Shown here piece by piece: positions 25,957-33,367 of a stretch of 64,000 nt of DNA (the first letter of the stretch is position 1; each line of letters starts with the position of its first letter). Source of the DNA: an uncultured Lachnospiraceae bacterium (GTDB lineage: Bacteria > Bacillota > Clostridia > Lachnospirales > Lachnospiraceae); assembly GCA_902476645.1 (NCBI GenBank), contig CABSEG010000007.1, positions 1 through 64,000 of the forward strand, written 5' to 3'. The notes beneath the pieces are model-generated. The model did not search any database. It saw nothing but the letters and a program-made list of their open reading frames with translations, and was not told the DNA's origin. The position numbers and the translations under genes were made by a program.

Positions 25957-26855
25957 ACGTAAACCTGGAATATTATAAAATGTTTTACTATGTGGCAAAG
26001 GCCGGAAGTATCACCCAGGCAGCCGAACAGTTGTCCGTTTCCCAGCCGGCGGTCAGTCAGGCAGTAAAAAATCTGGAACAGAATATTGGAATCCCTTTGT
26101 TTATAAGAACGGGAAAAGGGGTGCGTCTGACCAGTGCCGGAGAGATGTTGTTTTCTTATGTGGAGAGAGGGTATGAGTCCATTCTTTTGGGAGAACAAAA
26201 GCTACAGGATTTGATGAGCCTGGAGACTGGAGAGATCCGTATCGGGGCCAGCGACATGACCCTGCGATTTTATCTCCTGCCCTTTTTGCAGAGGTTTCAT
26301 GAAGCTTATCCGAAAATCCGTCTGAATGTGACCAATGGTCCCACACCGGAGACCATACATTACCTCCAGCAGGGAAAGATTGATTTTGGGGTGGTAACCG
26401 ATCCCTTGCCGGAGACCGGAGGGATGGAGGTGTACCCGGTTCGGAAGATCACCGATGTGTTTGTGGCCGGGCTCCGGTTCCTGGAATTTAAAAACAGGAC
26501 GGTATCCCTGAAGGAACTGGAACAGCTGCCTATCATTTCACTGGAGAAGAATACCAGTACCAGAAGATATATGGACCGCTTTATGGAAGCGAACGGCATT
26601 CATCTGAATCCGGAGATTGAGCTTGCTACCAGCGATATGATTGTTCAGTTTGCCAGGAGAAATCTGGGGGTAGCCAGTGTGATGGAGGACTTTGCCAGGG
26701 ATTATCTGGAGCGGGGCGAATTGTTTTCTCTGAAGCTGCAAAAGAAAATTCCAAGTCGCCAGATCTGTGTGCTCTTAAACCGGAAACATCCCCTATCCGC
26801 AGCTGCCCATCGGTTAACCGAGATGATGGAATTGAAAAATGAACATAAGACTTAG
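25953..26855 (+). CDS. LysR-family transcriptional regulator
   Basis: 300 residues. The N-terminal winged HTH is clear (AKAGSITQAAEQLSVSQPAVSQAVKNLEQ, helix-turn-helix about residues 18-37), followed by the linker helix and a periplasmic-binding-protein-like effector domain starting around residue 90. Its start codon overlaps the stop of the antiporter gene (ATGA), suggesting that it controls or responds to that transporter. LysR genes are usually divergent from their targets, so this same-strand coupling is less common. The effector is unknown. Confidence 0.92.
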   Translation: MNVNLEYYKMFYYVAKAGSITQAAEQLSVSQPAVSQAVKNLEQNIGIPLFIRTGKGVRLTSAGEMLFSYVERGYESILLGEQKLQDLMSLETGEIRIGASDMTLRFYLLPFLQRFHEAYPKIRLNVTNGPTPETIHYLQQGKIDFGVVTDPLPETGGMEVYPVRKITDVFVAGLRFLEFKNRTVSLKELEQLPIISLEKNTSTRRYMDRFMEANGIHLNPEIELATSDMIVQFARRNLGVASVMEDFARDYLERGELFSLKLQKKIPSRQICVLLNRKHPLSAAAHRLTEMMELKNEHKT

Positions 26856-26881
26856 TTATATAAAACATAAAAAAGATTCAT

Positions 26882-26910
26882 TTTACTTATGAAAGAGTTT
26901 GTAGTATACT
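26882..26910 (+). promoter_or_regulatory. Promoter of purA
   Basis: TTTACT at 26882-26887, a 17-base spacer and TATACT at 26905-26910. A GC-rich palindrome, ATCGC to GCGAT (26928-26944), lies in the leader. Confidence 0.6.
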
Positions 26911-26994
26911 CCTATAAGTAAGGAACTATCGCCCCCGGGCGATATCTGTTTGAAATGTAGATCAGAGGAAAGAAGTACAGGAGGAAGCAGAAAT

Positions 26995-28269
26995 ATGGTA
27001 GAAGCAGTTGTCGGAGCGAATTGGGGAGACGAGGGAAAAGGAAAGATCACGGATATGATGGCTCAAAAGGCAGATATCATCGTGCGCTTTCAGGGAGGTG
27101 CCAACGCAGGCCATACGATTGTAAATGATTATGGAAAGTTTGCACTCCACACATTGCCGTCCGGTGTATTCTATGACCACACCACTAGTATCATTGGAAA
27201 CGGTGTTGCCTTAAATATTCCCGTACTGTTTCAGGAGATTCAGAGCATTGTGGACAGAGGGGTTCCCATGCCGAAAATTTTGGTATCCAACAGAGCTCAG
27301 ATTGTGATGTCCTATCATATTCTCTTCGACCAATATGAAGAGGAGCGTTTGGGAAAGCACTCCTTTGGATCCACCAAGTCGGGCATTGCACCATTTTACT
27401 CGGATAAGTACGCGAAGATCGGTTTCCAGGTCAGCGAGCTGTTCGATGAGGAAGGATTAAAGGAAAAGGTGGCGCGTATCTGTGAACAGAAAAATGTGAT
27501 TCTGGAACATCTCTACCATAAACCAGCCCTCAGGCCGGAGGAGTTGTTAAAGGAGTTAGCAGAATATCGTAGGATGGTTGAGCCTTATGTTTGTGATACA
27601 TCTGCTTACCTGTATCAGGCTATTCAGAATGGTAAAACCATTCTGCTGGAAGGCCAGCTTGGCACCTTAAAGGATCCGGATCACGGCATTTACCCCATGG
27701 TGACATCCTCTTCCACGTTGGCTGCATACGGGGCAATCGGAGCAGGCATTCCCCCTTATGAGATCAAAAAGATTGTGACTGTTGTTAAGGCCTATTCCAG
27801 CGCTGTAGGAGCAGGTGCTTTTGTCAGCGAGATCTTCGGGGAAGAAGCAGATGAGTTACGGCGCAGAGGCGGAGACGGAGGAGAGTATGGAGCTACTACG
27901 GGTCGCCCCAGGAGAATGGGATGGTTTGACTGCGTAGCGTCTAAGTACGGCTGCAGGCTTCAGGGAACTACGGATGTGGCGTTTACCGTACTGGATGTGC
28001 TGGGCTATCTGGATGAGATCCCCATCTGCGTGGGTTATGAGATTGACGGTGAGGTGACCACAGAGTTTCCAACTACCACAAAGCTGGAGAAGGCAAAGCC
28101 TGTCTTAAAGGTGCTTCCAGGGTGGAAATGTGATATACGGGGAATTAAAAAGTATGAGGATCTCCCGGAAAACTGCAGGAAGTACGTGGAATTTGTGGAA
28201 GAGCAGATCGGCTATCCCATTACCATGGTGTCCAATGGACCGGGACGCTCTGACATCATTTACCGATAA
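26995..28269 (+). CDS. purA: Adenylosuccinate synthetase
   Basis: 424 residues from ATG 26995, behind GGAGGAAG. It couples IMP and aspartate with GTP hydrolysis, the first step from IMP to AMP. Signatures: GANWGDEGKGKITD (P-loop and catalytic Asp), GGANAGHTIV with catalytic His, GSTKSGIAPFYSDK, and TTGRPRRMGWFD near the C-terminal third. It has its own promoter and a strong terminator. Together with purB, which lies upstream, it completes AMP synthesis. Confidence 0.97.
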   Translation: MVEAVVGANWGDEGKGKITDMMAQKADIIVRFQGGANAGHTIVNDYGKFALHTLPSGVFYDHTTSIIGNGVALNIPVLFQEIQSIVDRGVPMPKILVSNRAQIVMSYHILFDQYEEERLGKHSFGSTKSGIAPFYSDKYAKIGFQVSELFDEEGLKEKVARICEQKNVILEHLYHKPALRPEELLKELAEYRRMVEPYVCDTSAYLYQAIQNGKTILLEGQLGTLKDPDHGIYPMVTSSSTLAAYGAIGAGIPPYEIKKIVTVVKAYSSAVGAGAFVSEIFGEEADELRRRGGDGGEYGATTGRPRRMGWFDCVASKYGCRLQGTTDVAFTVLDVLGYLDEIPICVGYEIDGEVTTEFPTTTKLEKAKPVLKVLPGWKCDIRGIKKYEDLPENCRKYVEFVEEQIGYPITMVSNGPGRSDIIYR

Positions 28270-28272
28270 TAG

Positions 28273-28313
28273 AAAAGGGATTCAAAAGCAAAGACAGCTT
28301 TTGAATCCCTTTT
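28273..28313 (+). terminator. Bidirectional terminator between purA and the HAD gene
   Basis: A perfect 17-bp stem (28273-28289 with 28297-28313), loop AAAGACA, with A-run and T-run at the two ends. It can serve both convergent genes. Confidence 0.9.
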
Positions 28314-28338
28314 GTGCTAAAAGGACTTTCCATAGAAA

Positions 28339-28941
28339 CTATATCCCATATTGATCTTTCAGGATACGGCAGACCTCATCGTAGCTTGTAAATAAAACGG
28401 CGTGGAGCCCCAGCTTCCTCCCAGCCTCCACGTTGGCGGCATTATCGTCAATAAAGACAGCCTTTTCCGGGACGATATCATAACGCTTAAACAGTGCCTG
28501 ATAAAAGGCCGGATCCGGCTTTACCATGTGGAGCTGATAAGACATCAGTCCTCCGTCCATCTCATCCAGAAAGGGAAGCTGCCGGATGGTGCGCTTTTTT
28601 GTGGACTCCCCATAATTAGACAGATAATAAACTTTCTTTCCCTTTGCCTTTATAGAGCGAACCCAATCCATAGCGTAGGGAAACAGGGTAATCGCTGTCG
28701 GGTACTCATGAAAAACCCGGGTGATTTCCTCACGGTAGCGGGGAGCGTCCTGGATAAAATTTTGAAGAACCTCCTCATCCGTCAGGTTTCCGAGATCCAC
28801 CTCGTTCCATTTTGGACTGGTAAACATGACCCGGCCGATCACATCATTTGCTTCTCTGGAAAATCCAAAGCTTTCCAGAAATTCTTTCCACTCAAAACGG
28901 GCCAATACACGGCCAATGTCGAAAATCACGGTTGTAATCAT
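28339..28941 (-). CDS. HAD-family hydrolase (YihX/HAD-IA type)
   Basis: 200 residues. Motif I is VIFDIGRVLARF with nucleophile Asp8; the usual second Asp is Gly, as in the FDxGNV subgroup of sugar-phosphate phosphatases such as YihX. Motif II is YYLSNYG, motif III Lys lies in MVKPDPAFYQAL, and motif IV is VFIDDNAANVEAG. A helical cap lies between motifs I and II (about residues 15-85). Start ATG at 28941, eight bases after AGGAGG on the minus strand. Substrate unknown; a small phosphate ester is likely. Confidence 0.9.
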   Translation of the reverse strand: MITTVIFDIGRVLARFEWKEFLESFGFSREANDVIGRVMFTSPKWNEVDLGNLTDEEVLQNFIQDAPRYREEITRVFHEYPTAITLFPYAMDWVRSIKAKGKKVYYLSNYGESTKKRTIRQLPFLDEMDGGLMSYQLHMVKPDPAFYQALFKRYDIVPEKAVFIDDNAANVEAGRKLGLHAVLFTSYDEVCRILKDQYGI

Positions 28942-28961
28942 TTGTTTTCCTCCTAGCTCCT

Positions 28962-28990
28962 ATCATATCTTTTTATGGTATCCTTGTCAA
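28962..28990 (-). promoter_or_regulatory. Promoter of the HAD hydrolase gene
   Basis: On the minus strand TTGACA (28990-28985), a 17-base spacer and TATGAT (28967-28962), about 20 bases before the start codon. Confidence 0.75.
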
Positions 28991-29047
28991 TTGTTAAGAT
29001 CCTTTAGAAATAATTCAGATCTTTTTCACCCACACTTCACATTTCCG

Positions 29048-29056
29048 TGATATACT
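29048..29056 (+). promoter_or_regulatory. Extended -10 promoter of the VTC-like gene
   Basis: TGATATACT is an extended -10 element; no good -35 is visible. It would give a leader of about 165 bases. Confidence 0.45.
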
Positions 29057-29088
29057 AAAAACCATAAGATGACAGGGAACATACGAAT

Positions 29089-29138
29089 ATCTCTGCCTGC
29101 ATCACCAATTACCAATTGGCAGGCAACGGAAAAGAGAT
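29089..29138 (+). promoter_or_regulatory. Stem-loop in the leader of the VTC-like gene
   Basis: Outer pairs ATCTC/GAGAT (29089-29093 with 29134-29138) enclose TGCCTGC/GCAGGCA (29094-29100 with 29119-29125). The function is unknown. Confidence 0.4.
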
Positions 29139-29225
29139 GTCTGGCATATGCGGGGGGAGTTTAGCATAGAATAATAGTGGCGCAGCCCAAAGAGGGAGCG
29201 TAATTATTCAGAATGGGGGATTTTC

Positions 29226-29849
29226 ATGAAGTACACGATGTACCAGGAAGAGAGCAGTACCGTTACCAGCGAGAAGTATGATCAGATGAGACAGACCTTG
29301 CTGCAGGAACTGCCCAAGAAAAAGTCGGAAGAATTTCAGCTTCGAAAGCTGCAGTTTCTGGGGACAGGGTCAGATTCCATACCGAATTTTTTTCTCTGCG
29401 TAAAGAATCAGGACAAGGACCAGATTTATCTGGAAAAAAAATACATACAGAATCGAATTTATTATAAGCGATGTACCAGGTTGACAATGGGGGAGTACCA
29501 GAAAATTTATACAGGGGATCTGGAGTGGATGAAAGGACACCGTAATCCGTTGTTGGCAGATTTTTATCTTCAGGTTACCTTAAATCATCTGTGCCCTGGT
29601 TATCTGACCCGGTCAGACCGAGAGATGATTCCCTGTAAAAAGGGAGGGCATGTTACTTTTTTAAAGAAGATTGAACGGGCAGCCGGCTCCAGAACCGGTT
29701 TGTTTGACGAGCCTTATACCTGGATCTCCTGCCTGAACGAAGGAAAGGTACTGATCAATTATAAAAAGGTGGTCACGTTACCTGGGGTGATCAGCAATAT
29801 GCTGCAATCTGGCGATGAAATGAGTGAAGACCTGGGATTTGTATTTTAG
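29226..29849 (+). CDS. VTC-like (polyphosphate polymerase-related) domain protein
   Basis: 207 residues, no signal peptide or membrane segment. Not recognised with certainty. The middle and C-terminal part resembles the VTC/TTM-fold domain of polyphosphate polymerases: IYLEKKYIQNRIYYKRCTRLT looks like the Lys-rich strand pair, LNHLCPGYLTRSDREM like the strand leading to a conserved Arg, and HVTFLKKIERAAGS like the following LRITFD strand. The usual N-terminal RxExK strand is not visible and the Asp of that last motif is replaced, so it may be divergent or inactive. Encoded alone, with its own promoter region and long leader and a terminator behind. Alternative: an unrelated Lachnospiraceae-specific protein. 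Confidence 0.5.
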   Translation: MKYTMYQEESSTVTSEKYDQMRQTLLQELPKKKSEEFQLRKLQFLGTGSDSIPNFFLCVKNQDKDQIYLEKKYIQNRIYYKRCTRLTMGEYQKIYTGDLEWMKGHRNPLLADFYLQVTLNHLCPGYLTRSDREMIPCKKGGHVTFLKKIERAAGSRTGLFDEPYTWISCLNEGKVLINYKKVVTLPGVISNMLQSGDEMSEDLGFVF

Positions 29850-29880
29850 GCGGAAAAATGAGCAGGTGTTAGAAAGAATA

Positions 29881-29910
29881 GACCGGGCGGGGGCCCGGTC
29901 TTACTTTATT
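29881..29910 (+). terminator. Terminator after the VTC-like gene
   Basis: GACCGGGC, loop GGGG, GCCCGGTC (29881-29900), an 8-bp GC-rich perfect stem followed by a T-rich run. It can also serve the convergent XRE gene. Confidence 0.8.
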
Positions 29911-29969
29911 CCCGCGGGCAATGAGCCAAGCGGACATGCTTAGTTCCGTTTTTCATCCCAGACGGTTTT

Positions 29970-30206
29970 TTAAGATTCTCGAAATTCGAAAAAGCACTTT
30001 ACAGGAACTTCCAGAATATCGGCAATGTCAAACAATTTATCCAGTGAAATAGAGGTAGGCATGTTTGGAGCCTCCAGGGTACTGATGTGGGTACGACTTA
30101 AGTTTACCTGTTCAGCCAGCTCCAGTTGTGTAAGTCCCCGCAGCTTGCGGTAGTAGGCGATCGTCAGCCCTAGCTGTCTATATTGGTTTTGACGCTTCTG
30201 ATCCAT
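29970..30206 (-). CDS. Small XRE-family HTH regulator
   Basis: 78 residues; the ATG at 30206 sits eight bases after AAAGGGGGA, whereas the upstream ATG at 30212 is too close to it. The whole protein is one HTH_3 domain: LGLTIAYYRKLRGLTQLELAEQVNLSRTHISTLE, then SISLDKLFDIADILEVPVKCFFEF. Such proteins repress their own or neighbouring promoters, and many come from phages or mobile elements. A 27-bp palindrome lies about 70 bases upstream. Confidence 0.85.
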   Translation of the reverse strand: MDQKRQNQYRQLGLTIAYYRKLRGLTQLELAEQVNLSRTHISTLEAPNMPTSISLDKLFDIADILEVPVKCFFEFRES

Positions 30207-30223
30207 TTGCATTCCCCCTTTAG

Positions 30224-30252
30224 ATTATAGTCTATCCGTTCTTGAAGGAAAA
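30224..30252 (-). promoter_or_regulatory. Promoter of the small XRE gene
   Basis: TATAAT on the minus strand (30229-30224), 17 bases downstream of a weak TTTTCC. Confidence 0.5.
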
Positions 30253-30272
30253 CAAAACAAGCCTCATTTACG

Positions 30273-30299
30273 CAAATGCAAAAATCAAATTTGCATTTG
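30273..30299. promoter_or_regulatory. Palindromic operator between the two XRE genes
   Basis: CAAATGCAAA (30273-30282) and its exact complement TTTGCATTTG (30290-30299), separated by seven bases. The right arm overlaps the -35 element of the rightward promoter at 30291-30319, as expected for a repressor site. Confidence 0.7.
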
Positions 30300-30319
30300 T
30301 GAGCACCGAATGCTATAAT
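30291..30319 (+). promoter_or_regulatory. Strong rightward promoter, antisense to the longer XRE gene
   Basis: TTGCAT (30291-30296), a 17-base spacer and TGC-TATAAT (extended -10, TATAAT at 30314-30319). No annotated gene starts just downstream on the plus strand; the RNA would run antisense through the XRE gene at 30328-30702. Confidence 0.6.
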
Positions 30320-30327
30320 AGATTCAA

Positions 30328-30702
30328 TTATAGGGGAGTTTTTTGATTTGCCCGTGCTTTTCGGAAAAGCTCATATTCCAGAATTTCCTTTTTGTCACGG
30401 TTAGATAACTCCCGATAGAGCTGAATCAAGCGTATTTCATCATGAGAAAGAGAGCCATGGGAGTTCTCCTCGCTTGTAGCCGCAATTTCATCTATGGACT
30501 GGAAGCCACAGATGGTGTCAATCGAGGTGGCATAGAAAGAGGCTAATTTTGCGATGCACTCCAGAGTAGGTGTGCGTTTCCCAGACTCATAGTTTGCGTA
30601 GGCAGAGCGTGTCATATGCAGCATTTGTGCTACCTGCTCCTGGGTATATCCGGCAGCTTTCCGCAGGGATTTCAATTGTTGGGGAATTGTAGTTTTTTCC
30701 AT
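30328..30702 (-). CDS. XRE-family HTH regulator with C-terminal helical region
   Basis: 124 residues. HTH_3 domain at about 8-62 (LRKAAGYTQEQVAQMLHMTRSAYANYESGKRTPTLECIAKLA), followed by a helical tail (HDEIRLIQLYRELSNRDKKEILEYE) that resembles the dimerisation tail of Clostridium-type SinR/phage repressors. AGGAGGT lies nine bases before the start. A -10 TATAAT (minus, about 30738-30733) is flanked by CATATT/AATATG arms (30726-30731, 30744-30749), a candidate autoregulatory site. Target genes are unknown. Confidence 0.88.
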   Translation of the reverse strand: MEKTTIPQQLKSLRKAAGYTQEQVAQMLHMTRSAYANYESGKRTPTLECIAKLASFYATSIDTICGFQSIDEIAATSEENSHGSLSHDEIRLIQLYRELSNRDKKEILEYELFRKARANQKTPL

Positions 30703-30804
30703 GTTTTACCTCCTGGAAGTTGCTTCATATTATACCAATTTCCAATATGAATGACTTGAAAAGATACAAAACGAATCAGAATTACCAAAAAGATCTTTAA
30801 AAGG

Positions 30805-30833
30805 TTGCAAGACGAAACAGATAGCTGTAAAAT
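30805..30833 (+). promoter_or_regulatory. Promoter of the Trp-rich small protein gene
   Basis: TTGCAA (30805-30810), a 17-base spacer and TAAAAT (30828-30833), 42 bases before the ATG. Confidence 0.5.
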
Positions 30834-30875
30834 ATTTTTGCAGTTAAAACAAATTGAGTGGGGGAAAAATAGAAA

Positions 30876-31091
30876 ATGGATAATACATATATTGTTATAC
30901 GTTATCTCGTAAGAAATCGAAAGAACAAAAATTGGAAAGTACGGTTTTGGGTATGGGTGAGGACAAAAATCCTGAATTTCTGTAGTATTTTCAAGTCGGG
31001 GTGGATTCGGCTGAGGTGGGGCAAAAAGGTTAAGCCTCAATTTGAAGCCAAAGATATCTTGGATTCTCTGGAATGGCTTGATGAGTATTAA
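30876..31091 (+). CDS. Small basic Trp-rich protein of unknown function
   Basis: 71 residues, not recognised. A GTGGGGG site lies eleven bases before the ATG, and a plausible promoter and terminator flank the gene. The first 53 residues are very basic and aromatic (15 Lys/Arg, Trp at 20, 25, 27, 43 and 48, several Phe/Tyr), while the last 15 are acidic (FEAKDILDSLEWLDEY). The amphipathic basic part could bind membrane or nucleic acid. It is transcribed divergently from the XRE gene. It may be a remnant of a mobile element; whether it is expressed is unproven. Confidence 0.5.
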   Translation: MDNTYIVIRYLVRNRKNKNWKVRFWVWVRTKILNFCSIFKSGWIRLRWGKKVKPQFEAKDILDSLEWLDEY

Positions 31092-31127
31092 TTATTATTG
31101 AACTATAGCATTTATAGATATAAAGAA

Positions 31128-31157
31128 GGGGGCAATGCTCTGCCCCCAATATTTTGT
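31128..31157. terminator. Bidirectional terminator between the small protein and CYTH genes
   Basis: GGGGGCA (31128-31134), loop ATGCTC, TGCCCCC (31141-31147); a T-containing run follows in both directions. Confidence 0.65.
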
Positions 31158-31179
31158 AAAAATTCCAATTTGTGAAAAT

Positions 31180-31632
31180 TCACGATAGGGAAAGAGTACT
31201 CAGATAGCTGTTGTGATATTTCGGATCAAAGGTAACATCCTTACCAAGCCATGCTGGCGGTATATAGGACTCAGCCGCCTCTTTTGTTGGAAACTCTACT
31301 TCGGCAAGTATCATTCCCTGAAAGGCTCCTTCAAAGATATCCAGTTCAATGTTCAGTTCATCCTTTTGGGGAATCACATATCGTCTTTTGGAAATCAAAT
31401 TCCCATCTATCTTGGATCTTAAGTGGAGGTAGGATTTCTCATCCAAAGGCAGATTATATTCTTCTCTGGCCATCATTCCCCTTGCTTTGTAGGTGAGAAT
31501 GTAAGTGTCATCCTGCTTACGGATGCGAACCACCGGGGCAGTGCACAAGTATCCTTGTTCGATCACATGACACGTATATTGCTCAAGATGGGAGGGAAGT
31601 GCAGCTACCAAAAATTTTCTTTCTATTTCCAT
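31180..31632 (-). CDS. CYTH-domain protein (triphosphate tunnel metalloenzyme family)
   Basis: 150 residues. The start is the ATG at 31632, giving the family N-terminus MEIERKFLV with an AGAGGTG site upstream; longer in-frame starts have no such site. Tunnel residues are visible in order: ExExK (Glu3, Glu5, Lys7), VRIRKQ, LTYKARG, EEYNLP, ISKRRYVIP, IELDIFEG and LAEVEF. Members hydrolyse inorganic tripolyphosphate or thiamine triphosphate, or make cAMP; bacterial single-domain proteins of this length are most often tripolyphosphatases or inactive binders. A VTC-like protein of the same superfamily is encoded 1.3 kb away, which may be chance. Confidence 0.88.
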   Translation of the reverse strand: MEIERKFLVAALPSHLEQYTCHVIEQGYLCTAPVVRIRKQDDTYILTYKARGMMAREEYNLPLDEKSYLHLRSKIDGNLISKRRYVIPQKDELNIELDIFEGAFQGMILAEVEFPTKEAAESYIPPAWLGKDVTFDPKYHNSYLSTLSLS

Positions 31633-31796
31633 AAGGCACCTCTGTATCCTGTATTTCCACAAATGACGGGTCAGAGAAAAGATCCTGACCATTTGCAGTC
31701 GTGGATTGACTTTCTTCATAATAATAGTATGTTCCGGGATGAATGTAAATATAATTTCATAATATTTTATAAACAATATAGAAAGTTGGAGGATTC

Positions 31797-31807
31797 TTTG
31801 CTAGAAT
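31797..31807 (+). promoter_or_regulatory. Extended -10 promoter of the DJ-1 gene
   Basis: TTTGC followed by TAGAAT (31802-31807); no convincing -35 element. Confidence 0.4.
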
Positions 31808-31850
31808 AAGGTAGATAAGCAGAATATCCATGTAATGAAGGAGGATACGT

Positions 31851-32402
31851 ATGAGCAAAGTATACGTGATATTTGCAGAGGGATTTGAAGAGATTGAAGG
31901 TCTGACGGTTGTAGATATACTCCGCAGGGCAGATGTGGAAGTGTGTATGACAGGGCTGAACACAAAGGAAAGAGTAACGGGCGCCCACGGGATCGGAGTA
32001 TGGATGGACCGTGCTTTAGAAGAGATACATCTGGAAGATGACGATGCTGTCGTTTTGCCCGGAGGGATGCCAGGAACCAGATATTTGGCAGAGAGTGAGC
32101 ATCTTGCCGGGGTTTTACGCCAGGCAAATGAAAAAAAACTGCGTTTGGCAGCCATTTGCGCGGCGCCCAGCGTGCTGGGAGGTCTTGGGTTGCTGAAAGG
32201 AAAGAAAGCGGCGTGCTACCCTGGTTTTGAGGAGAAGCTTACGGGAGCAGAAGTACTGTTTGAATCCGTGGTGACAGATGGAAACATCACAACCAGCCGG
32301 GGGATGGGAACTGCCATTGATTTTGCCTTGGAGTTGGTAAGGATTCTGAAGGGGGAGAACCAGGCAAAGGAAGTGGCCGGTTCCATCCTCTATCAGAAAT
32401 AG
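31851..32402 (+). CDS. DJ-1/PfpI-family protein (YajL/ThiJ type)
   Basis: 183 residues, the family norm. The nucleophile elbow Cys103 is in AAICAAPSVLG, the supporting Glu16 lies in GFEEIEG, and VVLPGGMPG and TSRGMGTAIDFALELV are typical. DJ-1 proteins protect against reactive carbonyl and oxidative stress; reported activities include glyoxalase III, and a deglycase role is debated. GGAGG lies eight bases before the ATG. The DUF975 membrane protein gene follows after 16 bases, so the two are probably co-transcribed. Confidence 0.93.
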   Translation: MSKVYVIFAEGFEEIEGLTVVDILRRADVEVCMTGLNTKERVTGAHGIGVWMDRALEEIHLEDDDAVVLPGGMPGTRYLAESEHLAGVLRQANEKKLRLAAICAAPSVLGGLGLLKGKKAACYPGFEEKLTGAEVLFESVVTDGNITTSRGMGTAIDFALELVRILKGENQAKEVAGSILYQK

Positions 32403-32418
32403 AAGGAGGCTAATAAAT

Positions 32419-33228
32419 ATGTGGGAGCGAAGAGAATTAAAGGGACGAGCCAAGATGGTATTGAGAAGCTGCCTTTGGTCAGCGGTGATCGTCTGCCTGA
32501 TTTCCGGGATCCTGGCGGGAGAATTCGGGAGCAGAGGGAACTCTGGGAATACCGGTAACAGTGTTGTTACGGAGGATTCTTATCAACTGTCCGATGTGTT
32601 TCTTCCGGATGGAATTGATTCAGAAGGCCTGGGAGAGCAGGCCGGGATCAGTATAGCAGGAATTTTGACAGCAGGTTTGGCCCCCCTTATGATTTATTTT
32701 GGCATCGGGATTTTTATCGTGGCACTGCTCATTAGCATTTTTGTTGGATTTCCGATTCTGGTGGGATCTAAACGATTCTTTATGTGCAGCAGAGAGCGGA
32801 AGGTTGGAATCGGAACGATCTTATACGCCTATGGAAGCGGAAATATGATTAATGTAGTATTTGTCCAGTTCCTTCAGTCAGTGAAGGTCTTTTTATGGAC
32901 CTTGCTGTTGGTGATTCCCGGAATTGTCAAGGGATACGAATACCGTATGATTCCTTATATTTTATCAGAGAACCCGGGCATTGACCAGAGGCGTGCTTTT
33001 GAGTTGAGCCGGGCTATGATGACTGGACAGAAATGGAATGCGTTTGTCCTGGATCTTTCCTTCTTTTTCTGGTATCTGCTGGGGGCTATTACCTGTGGCC
33101 TGGCTAATGTGTTCTATATTAATCCTTATATAGCAGCCACCAACGCAGAACTCTATTCCGTATTAAGAGAGGATTTGATCAACAGGGGAGTCAGCAACAC
33201 TTATGAGTTGCCAGGCTTCTCAGAATAG
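32419..33228 (+). CDS. DUF975-family integral membrane protein
   Basis: 269 residues with about four to five membrane spans. It begins RRELKGRAKMVLRSCLWSAV, and contains VIPGIVKGYEYRMIPYILSENP, RRAFELSRAMMTGQKWNAFVLDLSF and FYINPYIAATNAELY, all of which match the DUF975 family. A Ser/Gly/Asn-rich insertion (residues 37-70) forms an extracellular loop between the first two spans. Function of the family is unknown. It follows the DJ-1 gene in the same direction. Confidence 0.9.
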   Translation: MWERRELKGRAKMVLRSCLWSAVIVCLISGILAGEFGSRGNSGNTGNSVVTEDSYQLSDVFLPDGIDSEGLGEQAGISIAGILTAGLAPLMIYFGIGIFIVALLISIFVGFPILVGSKRFFMCSRERKVGIGTILYAYGSGNMINVVFVQFLQSVKVFLWTLLLVIPGIVKGYEYRMIPYILSENPGIDQRRAFELSRAMMTGQKWNAFVLDLSFFFWYLLGAITCGLANVFYINPYIAATNAELYSVLREDLINRGVSNTYELPGFSE

Positions 33229-33288
33229 GTATAAGGATTAAAAAAGTGCTAAAACAGTAAAAAAGGTATGGCTTTTTAAAAGAGCTTG

Positions 33289-33297
33289 TGCTATACT
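33289..33297 (+). promoter_or_regulatory. Extended -10 promoter of the trigger factor gene
   Basis: TGC-TATACT (TATACT at 33292-33297); the -35 region is poor. The leader would be about 65 bases. Confidence 0.5.
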
Positions 33298-33367
33298 ATC
33301 AAAATGACTGTAAGTATGGATAAGTATGATGCTTTTCATATAAGAAACAAGGAGGAAATGTAGGACA

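Noticed and set aside
30333..30401. A 22-codon plus-strand peptide directly after the antisense promoter
   Set aside because: It starts with TTG, overlaps the XRE gene in antisense and has no supporting features beyond an AGGGGAG. It could be chance.
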